From assembly GCA_963556195.1 (NCBI GenBank), contig OY744519.1, forward strand, positions 31,845,387 through 31,909,386: 64,000 nucleotides of DNA, read 5' to 3'. The DNA is from Sepiola atlantica (taxonomy: Eukaryota > Mollusca > Cephalopoda > Sepiida > Sepiolidae). The notes under the pieces were generated by a model. That model was not told the origin of the DNA, did not search any database, and was given only the letters and a program-made list of their open reading frames with translations. Of this stretch, positions 39,476-48,224 are shown in pieces. The translations under genes were made by a program, and so were the position numbers. The stretch's first letter is position 1; every line of letters starts with the position of its first letter.

Positions 39476-39745
39476 ACTTTTTTAATTTTTCCGACTACTG
39501 TTCTCATCTTGGATGTTGTTCTCACAACGTTTCGGCCGATGTAACCTCCAACCTTCTTCAGGTGCGTCTTGTCGAGCCAGTTAAATCTTGATAAATAAAA
39601 ATCCAAAATTAGTTTCTTTTTGTTCTCTCTCTTTCCAGCTATGGGTTAAATAGTATTAATACTAGTGCTGACAGAATGAGGTTACATCGGCCGAAACGCT
39701 GTGAGAATAACATATCCAAGATGAGAACAGTAGTCTGAATAATCA
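39476..39745. repeat. Inverted repeat with hammerhead-like cores
   Basis: Arms of about 65 nt: TTCCGACTACTGTTCTCATC through CGATGTAACCTCC (39488-39551), mirrored by GAGGTTACATCGGCCGAAAC through GAACAGTAGTCTGAAT (39680-39744). On the minus strand of the left arm CTGAAGA, a GGTT/GGCC hairpin and GAAAC occur in hammerhead order, but stem I (CAC/GTG) is short. A related inverted repeat lies at 49.07-49.48 kb. Probably termini of a Penelope-like family. Confidence 0.65.
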
Positions 39746-39793
39746 CAATTATCAATCCTCATCTAAAAAATCCTGAAACATAATTTCATTTTT

Positions 39794-39845
39794 GTTTTGC
39801 TCATTTATCACCGGGGGGGGGGGGGGGGTGATAAATGAGCAAAAC
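39794..39845. repeat. Palindrome with a poly-G centre
   Basis: GTTTTGCTCATTTATCACC is followed by a run of about 16 G and then the exact inverse GGTGATAAATGAGCAAAAC. The arms are 19 nt and perfect. Confidence 0.92.
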
Positions 39846-40168
39846 ATTAATTTCTTGTAAGAAAATGCATACATTTTTGGAAAGATTAGAATGTTATTAA
39901 AAGAAGAAAAAAAATCCGTCTGGCAATAAAATCGATCGGACGTCTTTAAATCTCATAAATACTTTCGATTTTTTAAAAATCAATTCTTTAAAAAATTAGT
40001 TTTTGAAAATAAAATTTAATTATTACATTATCATCATTTTAACCAAATTGTTATAAAACTAAAATCGGGAAAAGATCAATTTTCTTTAGAAAGACTGAAC
40101 AAGCGAAACAAAAAAGTTGTTTACAATATTAGCAGGTAGCAGGCAGGCATTTCGTAAATAGAATAAGA

Positions 40169-40860
40169 TTTACATGACGAATGAAGGGAGGGGAAACAGG
40201 TTGTCGGTCTGGTGTGCGAGGGGAGTGATGAAGGGCATTTAAGAAACCAAAATGCATTCTGGTCGATTGACTCAATTGCATCTTTTATTTCAATGAATAT
40301 TCGATAAATGATAACTACAAAGAAATAATTCAATGCATAATTATCAAACTTATGTTGGTGCAAGACGTACACACACATGAAGTTATCTCATAATTTTATT
40401 AATATAAAAATGTGTCCGTGTTTTACTTCCCTTGATTTTCAGCAACGAATGTTATAAATTGTAAGACAATTTTATTGTGTGTTAATTGTTGCGTAAGTCT
40501 ATCGAAATTATGTCTGATTTTCTATAGAGAATCTATATTTATATTATTGTCCTATCGTAAAGGCCCATATGTGACATTCAACAAAACATTTTCTTTGTTT
40601 TATACTAAAAACATTGTCTAGAATAGGAGTTAGTAGTTATCTCCTGTCCAGGGGGTGAGACACAAGGTCAGGTGTGGTTTTGAAAAGCCAGCGCACTAGG
40701 ATAAGCGCACTTTGGCCTACAAAAAATGCCTGAGCAGACCCGTCAGTAGGGACGCCTCAGGTGATTAGCAATAAACTAAAGCAACGGAGGGTGAACCTCC
40801 CAAGAGTGAACAAAACCATACTCTCAGACGAACAACAACAAAGCCACTGGCGGAATGATT
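40169..40860 (-). repeat. 0.7-kb duplicated block, copy 1 (contains SINE-A)
   Basis: Nearly identical to 61020-61725 in the same orientation, through GCATTCTGGTCGATTGACTC, CAACGAATGTTATAAATTGT and AAAGGCCCATATGTGACATT, into a minus-strand SINE-A (40640-40860: CTCCTGTCCAGGGGGTGAGA, AAAGCCAGCGCACTAGGATA). The 85-codon minus frame 40121-40378 is shared with 61025-61231 and is not a recognised protein. The block is a mobile element or segmental duplication; the SINE is at its right end in both copies. Confidence 0.85.
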
Positions 40861-41210
40861 GCCGAGGACATATCCCCGTTGGTACTGATAGCAAGAGACC
40901 GCCATATTTTTTGTTCTCTTCTTTTTCTCTTTTCTCTTCTCTTGAGGAAGTCCCGTGTGGTGGAGTCAAATGTGCATTTTCCTTGCATCTATATAACTTC
41001 TGAATCATTGTGAGGACGGCTCAACAAATATTTGTTTACATTAGACTTGAAGACAACAATGTTGTAGTCAGTTGGGAAACAGCCTCGTAGTAAATAAAAT
41101 AATGTGTAAGTCATGTAGAGACAAGAAAAACACACACACACATGAAAAGTGGTAACATAATTTATCAACAGAGATTACAGTTATAACATTTTGAAACATT
41201 GTATCTCGAT
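40861..41210. other. Intergenic, no gene
   Basis: A pyrimidine-rich patch at 40909-40947 and a short (AC)n at 41130-41140. The paired frames over 40757-41008 are mutual shadows with no family match. Confidence 0.5.
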
Positions 41211-41212
41211 AG

Positions 41213-42005
41213 ATTAAACGGATTATATAAAGAATAAGGACCCCGGAAATTGGAAAGATGAAAAGACACAAAATTCTGTCTACATCGGTTGACCTTACCG
41301 GTTTTTTTTTGTAAACAAACGAATAATAACGCTGTGTTCTTTGGGTTTTCGTCTAAAGCTTGCTTTTTAATACAGGAAAAGATTTATTTTAAGAAATATT
41401 AATTTTTAATGTAGGATGCGTTTTTTTTTTTAATTTACTAAACTTTTTTTTTAATAATCAAACGAAACATTGCAGAATTCTCGTTCTAAAATATGTTCAT
41501 GTCACTATTTACTTGCCTCCCCACAAGAGCAGAATGCATAATAATAAATTTAAAAAAACGCACCCTACATGAAAAAATAAATATTTAATATACCCCCTCC
41601 CCTTTTCTTAAAATACACAGCATGAAAAATAGAATCTTCTGTGATTATTTAAAACGTATAGTAAAAAAAAAAAAAAAAAGATGCACCCTATAAGATTTTT
41701 AAAATTTTTATTATGCATTCTGCTCTCATGGGAAGGCAAGTAAATAAAAAAAAACGCATCCTACATTAAAATTAAATATTTAATAAATATTTCTTAAAAT
41801 AAATCTTTCCCTATTTAATAAATATTTCTTAAAATAAATCTTTCTCTATATTAAAAAGCAAGCTTTTGACGAAAACCCAAAGAACACAGCATTATTATTC
41901 GTTTGTTTACAAAAACCGGTAAGGTCAACCGATGTAGACCGAATTTCGTCTCTTTTCATCTTTCCAATTTCTGGGGTCCTTATTCTTTATATGGTCCGAT
42001 TAAAC
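41213..42005. repeat. Multi-layer inverted repeat, ~0.8 kb
   Basis: Outer arms: ATTATATAAAGAATAAGGAC, CATCGGTTGACCTTACCGGT and TTTGGGTTTTCGTCTAAAGC (41223-41365) mirror 41855-41995. A middle pair, TTTTAATGTAGGATGCGTTT, mirrors AAACGCATCCTACATTAAAA near 41752. An inner pair, TTACTTGCCTCCCCACAAGA plus GCAGAATGCATAATAATAAA (41510-41550), mirrors 41695-41745. A 45-bp direct repeat (AATAAATATTTCTTAAAATA) sits in the right arm at 41780-41840. Non-coding. Confidence 0.88.
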
Positions 42006-43410
42006 AAAGTCCAGTTCGATATTCCCAGTTACGGTTATTGTCTACAATAGACATTTGAGAAATAAGAAAAATATTCAGTAAACAACCAAGAAGACAACAC
42101 CATTTGAAAATTAGGTTAAAAATGAAACATGTAATCAAAAGTCCACAAAAAAACAAAAAAAAAAAACACAAAATGTTTACTAATTTCATAAAAGATTAAT
42201 ACATGTCCATCTAATACTTGCTTCTTTGTCATGATATTTGAGAACAATTACTTTCATTGTAAATATGGAAGCAAAATATGGTATTACTAATTATTTGTTT
42301 ATTCTTTTGTAGATTTCATTAGATATGTATTGTTATGCTAATTATGGTCTTTATGCTGTTCCATAGAACAGTGAGTGGACAACACTGCACTATTTTATTG
42401 TGACCGAGGAAATCAATATCAAATAAGAATATATGAATAAACATAAGCTTGAAGAGCGTCGACATAAAATCAATGGTACATGGTGACCTGGTCTCATCTG
42501 ACTAATGCAAGGCAATAAAAAAAAACAACAAAAAAAAACGGTCATCGTGGGATGTCGACTATGATCTTCAAACTTAGATCTACATTAACTATCTCTTCTA
42601 AATACAACAATATATAATACTATTTGGTATTGACCGGGAATTTATATATATATATATTTTAAATAGAATTCTGAAAATGAAACTGAATTATTACAGTATC
42701 GTTTGGGCATCTATCTATATAAAGTAGACTTGATTTTTCCCCTCTATTTCATCCTAAGGGAACTGGAAAAATTAATACATCCTACGCGAAGACAATCACA
42801 CCTATCTTCATAAACTTCGACCAATCATATTTCCAGAAACTACATCATCGTACATTAAAACCTACATTAAGACCACTACATCTTACTCGCACAAAAACGT
42901 ATTCAAATAGTTGTTTTGGACCCTAGTGTAATCTCCCTTTGTATTAAGATAAAAAAAAGTTCTGTTCCTTTGGGATAAGTCCTTAGAGTGATCTCCCTTG
43001 CTTGTTATTGATTATTGACTGGGAAAACCAAAATGGTGGTTGGGACAAACAGATGTGTGTCTATCATTGGATTTATGTGATAATTAAACTAACACCTAGT
43101 AATTTTAGTTTGCTCATGAACCATCACGGGGGGGGGGGGGTATAGGGTAAAGACCGTGGGTCTGATAAATATTTATTTTGGGTAGAAATTTTGGCGGGAG
43201 AGTTGAGATTAATGGTAGTATTAATATCGCAGTGAAATTGTTAGAGGCATTTGAAAATTAATTTTATTAATGGCTGGCTTTTTATGTTTTTATGTGTAGG
43301 GCTTCGAGTACTTGTAAGTTTAGTTTGTTGTTTTCATGGTCTAATATAGTGGTGTCATTGACGAGTTTTTCAGAATTTAGAGGAGGGGCAGGAATGTTTA
43401 CTTTTAGGTG
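42006..43410. other. Intergenic, no gene recognised
   Basis: AT-rich with A-runs near 42513-42537, a poly-G run at 43128-43140 and a short TA tract at 42643-42655. Nothing else recognisable. Confidence 0.5.
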
Positions 43411-43416
43411 TTGGGT

Positions 43417-44061
43417 TAGTGGTTCTCAAATTTAATACAGTCTGGGCGCACTTACAGTACTACAGATACTATATAGCACACTGTATACAAAATAGGACTA
43501 ATTAGTTATCGAGTTAACTGTTAAATATATAAAAATAACTCATTTAACAAAAGCACACGTAACATGCATTTATGAGGTTGATGAGACCGTGCAATTTTTT
43601 CGATGTTCAATGTGTTATGTTTGAGAGACAATCTGATTTCCTTATCAATGCATTGAAGAGTTTCTCTCTTTTTACACTTAATTGTTGCGAGGTTTGCAAA
43701 TCACAGTTCACATAAATATGAGGTGGAAAATTACAATAAAATGGCCAGCGCTTTTTTAGATATCGACACATGTTATTTGTTGTTTTTTTTTTAATGGAAA
43801 TCCGAAAAGCTTCAAGAGACAATTCTTCTAGCCAAGTTTGTTGTGTGTTTTAAATGCATGCAAAACTTGTGGACAAGATGCTAGTTGCAAAGAAAGTAAC
43901 TTATAACTATCATAATAATGTCGCAATGAAACAGGCAGAGTGTTCGTAAAAAAATTGGTATAAATATTGTAACATTTGCTTTTCGTATCTGGATACATTT
44001 TTCAGGAATACTACGGATCGCATCTGGAAAAGCTATAGGGTGCACTGTTTGAGAACAACTG
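43417..44061. mobile_element. 645-bp hAT element with 8-bp target duplication
   Basis: The left end TAGTGGTTCTCAAATTT and right end GTTTGAGAACAACTG are inverted (family type CAGTGGTTCTCAAA). The flanks are TGTTGGGT at 43409-43416 and TGTTGGGA at 44062-44069, seven of eight matching. Two minus frames of 71 and 73 codons inside may be transposase remnants, but I cannot match them to hAT domains, so I treat the element as non-autonomous. Confidence 0.85.
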
Positions 44062-44340
44062 TGTTGGGATTTTGAGCTTATGTCGGAAAGGTGCATGGTC
44101 AAACCACTACAACTCTATCGATGTATTATGTGAAAAACGCTGTATTTAGTCAATGACATATCGACATACTATATGCCTATTTCAGATAAGAAAACTTTGA
44201 TCTTAGCTTTTGCACATCTGAAAAAGGTTCATTGTGTGCCAAAACGTTATATGGACCAAACAAAGCTTTTTTTTTTCCCATAAAAAGATATTCTAGCCAT
44301 TTTATACCATACTGTTTGATATCCAACCCCTTGCATATAA
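44062..44340. other. Short intergenic stretch
   Basis: AT-rich, with a T-run at 44269-44277. No feature. Confidence 0.5.
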
Positions 44341-44367
44341 ATATAGATATTATATAGATATTAACAC

Positions 44368-44409
44368 CCGCAGGCACGTGTTTTGTCTTTTAAACACTCA
44401 TCAGTGCGG
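44368..44409 (-). ncRNA. Type I hammerhead ribozyme motif (copy 1)
   Basis: Minus strand: stem I CCGCA (44405-44409) pairs exactly with TGCGG (44368-44372). CTGATGA is at 44398-44404. Stem II GTGTT-TAA-AAGAC is at 44385-44397. AAAAC (44380-44384) stands for GAAAC, a CpG-decay loss of the essential G12. A 2-bp stem III region ACACGTG and CC follow; the usual UC before the cleavage site is CC here. Close to intact, but two key positions are changed, so probably inactive now. Confidence 0.75.
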
Positions 44410-44434
44410 CTATCTCCGATCAACACGTCGACCT

Positions 44435-44501
44435 TGAGATTTAAATCTCTGATCCTCAGTCACCACTGACTGAAAGTCCAACGTCTTAGCGGTCTCATCC
44501 A
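44435..44501 (-). promoter_or_regulatory. tRNA-like internal pol III promoter (A and B boxes)
   Basis: On the minus strand TGGATGAGACCGCTAAG (A-box type, about 44485-44501) precedes GGACTTTCAGTCAGTGGTGA and CAGAGATTTAAATCTCAAGG, which contains a decayed B box (44436-44449). Length and variable arm suggest descent from a leucine or serine tRNA. Copy 2 has the same layout at about 44740-44810. Located directly upstream of the hammerhead, it would transcribe it. Confidence 0.65.
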
Positions 44502-44687
44502 ACTTGCTAGTTGTTATAATGTCGGAAAAAATGTTCCCGTATTTAATTATGCTAATCATTTTCCCTCGAGGATTCAATTCTGTTCAGAGAAAAGTCTCAC
44601 ATATTAGCTTAGGTAGAAACTGTCTTTTCTTACTTCAGAGTGCTCTCGTCTAGGGAAGCGAATATATAGTATATAAATATTAACATA

Positions 44688-44728
44688 CACAGATGCATGT
44701 TTCATCTTTTAAAGACTCATCAGTGTGG
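44688..44728 (-). ncRNA. Type I hammerhead ribozyme motif (copy 2)
   Basis: Minus strand: stem I CCACA/TGTG (4 bp), CTGATGA at 44717-44723, stem II GTCTT-TAA-AAGAT at 44704-44716, GAAAC at 44699-44703, short stem III ACATGCA, then TC, placing cleavage between 44692 and 44691. All core residues (CUGAUGA, GAAA, UC) are kept. Relative to copy 1 the stem I pairs changed from G-C to A-T type on both sides, a compensatory pattern. Stem III has one mismatch. Confidence 0.78.
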
Positions 44729-44880
44729 CTTTATCCAACCAACGAATCAACCTCGATGCTCGGTCACCACTCGCTGAAATTCAAACATCATAGTTGTCTC
44801 AGCCAGCTGTCTATTTATTATAATGTAGGAGAAATTTACCGCATTTAATTGCCCTAATCGGTTGCCATAGAGAATTCAAC

Positions 44881-45172
44881 TCTCTCTTTCTCTTTCTCTC
44901 TTTCTCTCTCTCTTTCTCTCTTTCTCTTTCTCTCTTTCTCTCTTTCTCTTTCTCTCTCTCTCTTTCTCTTTCTCTCTCTCTTTCTCTTTCTCTTTCTCTC
45001 TCTCTCTCTTTCTCTCTTTTTCCCTTTCTCTCTTTCTCTCTTTTTCCCTTTCTCTCTTTTTCTCTTTTTCTCTTTTTCTCTTTTTCTCTTTTTCTCTTTT
45101 TCTCTTTTTCTCTTTCTCTCTTTCTCTCTTTCTCTCTTTCTCTCTTTTTCTCTTTCTCTCTTTTTCTCTCAT
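44881..45172. repeat. Polypyrimidine (CTTT/CTCT)n tract
   Basis: About 292 bases of almost pure C/T on the plus strand, built from TCTTTCTCTC and TCTTTTTCTC variants. The 98- and 123-codon Lys/Arg/Glu-rich minus frames are its translation, not a protein. Mirror-symmetric stretches make triplex (H-DNA) formation possible. Confidence 0.95.
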
Positions 45173-45263
45173 GCATATACATAAGAATGTACCAAAGTTT
45201 TTGGATTTGGAAAAAATAAACAGAAGAATAAAATGTTGGTTACTTGAATTTAGCTTAATTTAG

Positions 45264-45298
<35 letters not shown>

Positions 45299-45349
45299 TC
45301 AGATACATACACACATATCTTCAAAAGAGATCATATAGAAACTCGATCG
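45173..45349. other. Spacer with a (TA)n tract
   Basis: A TA microsatellite at about 45269-45293; otherwise AT-rich. Confidence 0.6.
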
Positions 45350-45640
45350 TCATCATATTCGGTTTAACGTCCGTTTTATATGCTGGCATGTATTGGACGG
45401 CTTTAAGAAATTGACTTCAAGACTTATATCGGTCAGGTTTTTTTGGGGGGGTGGGGGTGGGGGGTCATTTTCTTAACTGAAGCAAACTTTTTATAGGCTG
45501 GATGTCCTTCTTGACACCAACCCAGTGAGGTGATGGAGACCAGTGTTTTTATCGAGACACCATCTCTAAGTGATTGCCCACCAAGGCTCAAGAGCACTTC
45601 ACATGCCTTTTACTGATATTAAAAAAAAAAAAAAATAAAT
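45350..45640 (-). repeat. LINE 3' tail and flanking repeat, minus strand
   Basis: ATCATATTCGGTTTAACGTC, CGTTTTATATGCTGGCATGT and TTTAAGAAATTGACTTCAAG match the LINE tail at 24.68 kb. A G-rich run follows (45443-45461), then GGCTGGATGTCCTTCTTGAC and ACCAACCCAGTGAGGTGATG, probably another repeat end. Confidence 0.7.
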
Positions 45641-45686
45641 AAAAATAAAAAAGATTTTGGGTTTTTATTTCTTTCAAAGTCGAAGT

Positions 45687-45723
45687 CACTAATCAAACAA
45701 GCGATGTGCTTGTTTGATTAGTG
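45687..45723. repeat. Perfect 16-bp hairpin
   Basis: CACTAATCAAACAAGC (45687-45702) and GCTTGTTTGATTAGTG (45708-45723) are exact inverses with a 5-nt loop GATGT. Confidence 0.9.
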
Positions 45724-45933
45724 TTAATAAATTAGTTATAAGGATCATCATCAGCTTACAAAAACCAGCTGCTCAGTATTCCATAAATAGAGCTAAAAAA
45801 TATATGTATTTTGTCGATTTAAATCATTTTTTGAATCAAGTTCCAAATAAAGAGCATACACCAAGGTATATATATATATATATATATATTTTATTTTCAA
45901 TTTGAAAATAATATTTATTTATAAATAATTGTA

Positions 45934-45973
<40 letters not shown>

Positions 45974-46035
45974 GCATAGATTTATGTAAAGACATTTATA
46001 TGATCAATTTGTGTTCCAGGAAATCAACAAACAAT
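45724..46035. other. AT-rich spacer with (TA)n and (TG)n
   Basis: TA tracts at 45867-45890 and 45948-45972 and a TG run at 45933-45948. No gene. Confidence 0.6.
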
Positions 46036-46096
46036 TGTATACGATCGTTTCAGAGACCATGCATTTTAATTATTATCTGATCTCATCATCAGCACA
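46036..46096 (-). ncRNA. Hammerhead ribozyme motif with extended stem II
   Basis: Minus strand: stem I TGTG/TACA (46093-46096 with 46036-46039, one G-U pair), CTGATGA at 46086-46092. Stem II GAGATCA pairs over seven positions with TGGTCTC around an AT-rich loop (46052-46085), with one unpaired U at each base. GAAAC is at 46047-46051. Stem III C-GATC-G follows, then TA, with cleavage between 46040 and 46039. All core residues are present. Not next to a tRNA-like head; it may be a terminus of a Penelope-like or other retroelement. Confidence 0.6.
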
Positions 46097-46155
46097 GGCA
46101 ATAGACACTAAGTTAAAGGCATATACACAGCATCAATGGAATAACATACCAACAT

Positions 46156-46368
46156 CCTTATGTGTGATTTTTAGTGCCTTAAATCTAAGTTGTTTTTATT
46201 GTTTTTCTTAGGCGCTAGTGAGTGAATGAATGCTCATTTAATTACATATCGTTACCTAAGTGATGAGAGGGTTAACTCCCTATTTAAATGTGATATGTAA
46301 TTAAATGAGTTTTCATTCGCTCACTAGCACCTAAGAAAGATAATAACAATAAAAAAAACTTATGTGTG
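46156..46368. repeat. Inverted repeat (MITE-like) with CTTATGTGTG at both ends
   Basis: The arms 46187-46250 and 46292-46361 mirror each other: TTTTTCTTAGGCGCTAGTGA through CATTTAATTACATATC, and GATATGTAATTAAATGAG through GCTCACTAGCACCTAAGAAA. A 10-bp direct repeat CTTATGTGTG lies at 46157-46166 and 46359-46368. That may be a target duplication, though the left copy is 20 bp outside the arm. Confidence 0.75.
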
Positions 46369-46394
<26 letters not shown>

Positions 46395-46400
<6 letters not shown>

Positions 46401-46631
46401 AAAAAAGAGACAAACGGAAAACAGGTTAAAATGCAGGAGAAAAACAAAAACGAGATTTGACCAGTTTCGTTCGTATTAACGAACATCTTTAGAAAATAAT
46501 ACGAACGAAACCGGTCAAATCTCTTGTTTTTGTTTTTCTCCTGCATTTTAACCTGTTTTCCGTTTGTCTCTTTTTTCACACATTTTGTCTACCACAGCAT
46601 TTCATTTTCATGACTTATCGTGTACCTTACC

Positions 46632-46634
<3 letters not shown>
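46395..46634. repeat. Inverted repeat with hammerhead-like core, copy 1
   Basis: The arms begin AAAAAAGAGACAAACGGAAA at 46400 and end TTTCCGTTTGTCTCTTTTTT at 46576, about 75 nt each, with CGAACATCTTTAGAAAATAA in the centre. The right flank ACCACAGCATTTCATTTTCA and TGACTTATCGTGTACCTTAC is present at the opposite side of the 55.3-kb copy. On the minus strand CTAAAGA, a GTTC/GAAC hairpin and GAAACTGGTC lie in hammerhead order, with one core base changed. Confidence 0.75.

Positions 46635-46681
<47 letters not shown>
46635..46681. repeat. (TA)n microsatellite
   Basis: About 47 bases of alternating TA next to the inverted repeat. Confidence 0.95.
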
Positions 46682-46685
<4 letters not shown>

Positions 46686-47327
46686 AATAATGGTGCTCAA
46701 ATGTCTTGTTCTCCTTATAATGGTAGTCCAGAAGTAACTCCTGGTTAAGAAATTTGAGGTTCATTTAGTTAAAAAATAAAAATAAAATATACTTTAAGAT
46801 CAAAGCCATTGTTGCCTTCAAGAACATCTTCATAGATACCAGCCCCGGGAAAAGGATCTTCAAAAACATCTTCACCCATGGTGTTCGATGTTGACAGTAA
46901 AACAGATTCTGGATGCGGATCGTTAGAGACTGGGACTGTCACTGTGCCAAGCTGTTCCCACGTATGATCTCCTTATCGCATAGGTCATTCTATTGTGCAT
47001 CTTGGTGCAACACATTAGTTACGCTTGACTTTTGAGAGACTACGATAGCGTAATATAATAACCGTGAAAATGAAAGGATTATCTACTTAGTTATAATTTT
47101 TTTCCGGTTGCTCATGATGTCATTTTTTTCTCTTATCAGTATAATAATTATCAGAATTTATGCACATCTGTCCTTCTGTAGATGATATAGTCAATGGTTT
47201 TAACAGCTGAAACTGTTAATGTTTCTCAGTTGACTCATTATAATGAGAGAATAAAATTACTGAAACGATATTGGATTAATTGAAAAAAATTATTTTCAAA
47301 TTTGACTGTTTTATCCATTTTATTAAT
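46682..47327. other. Intergenic, no gene
   Basis: More balanced composition at 46800-47040 with short direct repeats (AACATCTTCA twice near 46824 and 46865), but no frame of note. Confidence 0.5.
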
Positions 47328-47705
47328 GTACTAACTGTCCTGACTCGGTGTTGCCCGGTAGTTTATTTCCTTGCGATTTGTTAGTCTTTCTTTTTTTTTT
47401 TTAATTATGCTTCTTTTTTTTTTATTTCCCAAAATTATTTTTTGTTTCAATTGAAGGGAAATAATTCTCTATGGACGAATGCGGTTACATCTCTTCCTTT
47501 TTTTAAGATGGTGAACATTTGAAAATAATTCCAACCCAGACAAAGTACTTACTGAAAGGAATTAAATTGAATTAAATTTTATTCTTAATATGCTGCAACG
47601 ATCCATAAAAAACCCTGACGAACCAGAATCAAATATTGATTTTGTAAGAAAAAAAAAGGCTATTGATGTCAAAGAAACAAAGACTGATTTTACTTCATAT
47701 ATTAG
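47328..47705 (+). repeat. CCCGG-type repeat, fuller copy 1
   Basis: Starts ACTAACTGTCCTGACTCGGT then GTTGCCCGG. It shares with 63265-63615 the blocks TTTTTAAGATGGTGAACATT, TGAAAATAATTC, TTAAATTGAATTA-TTTTATTCTT, TGCTGCAACGATCCA, GACGAACCAGAATCAAATAT and TATATTAGAT at the end. About 350-380 bp, non-coding, 5' and 3' ends reproducible. Unassigned family. Confidence 0.75.
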
Positions 47706-48224
47706 ATACTAAAGGTACTATGTTTTCGTTTTACTTCAGTAAGTTCTCAGAAATCTGAGGTTAACACTTGATTTCTATACGAGATACATATATATCTGAA
47801 TGTTCAATCAAGATTCTCCTCTACCTGTCAAATGTTGAGTTAGTAAAGCAATGAAGAACAATAATTTTTCTCTTTTGATTGACCACGTAACTATGTTAGA
47901 GAATATCTTTCTTTTGATCTTACCGGATTCCAGGACAAGAATTCATATAGTCTGGTAGATTATCCAGCTAAGTGCGGTTACTGAGATAACATCGGAGAAG
48001 GTGCATCATTCCTCGTATAAGCCAGTGTATAGCCGTGTCAAGGGGATCTTATTTGGGCTTCGAATACTATGTTATTTTGAATATTTTGTCAGGATTTACT
48101 TGTAGGGTAAAGTATCTTCATTTCAGGTTGTCCTGACAAACCGTTGTACAGAGAGACACTTGAGAATGGTGTCTAGTAGGTAATTCAAACTATCTGCTTA
48201 TGTGTCCTAGCCAGAATCTCGGGT
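47706..48224. other. Intergenic, no gene
   Basis: No recognisable coding or repeat feature. Confidence 0.5.

Larger units (their letters stand above)
44341..44880 (-). mobile_element. Ribozyme-bearing tRNA-headed element, two direct copies
   Basis: Minus-strand order in each copy: ATTAAATRCGGRAA-type leader and ACATTATAA, tRNA-like A box, long variable arm, B box, then a hammerhead and an AT-rich end. Copy 1 covers 44577-44341, copy 2 covers 44878-44660. They align over more than 200 nt. The hammerhead cleavage sites are 319 nt apart, so the pair encloses one potential circular unit. The 80 bp between copies (44578-44659) would belong to the unit. A polypyrimidine tract truncates copy 2 on its 5' side. 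No protein coding. Confidence 0.75.

Noticed and set aside
44811..45182. Lys/Arg/Glu-rich frames of 98-123 codons on the minus strand
   Set aside because: Translation of the polypyrimidine tract; periodic DNA stays open in several frames at once.
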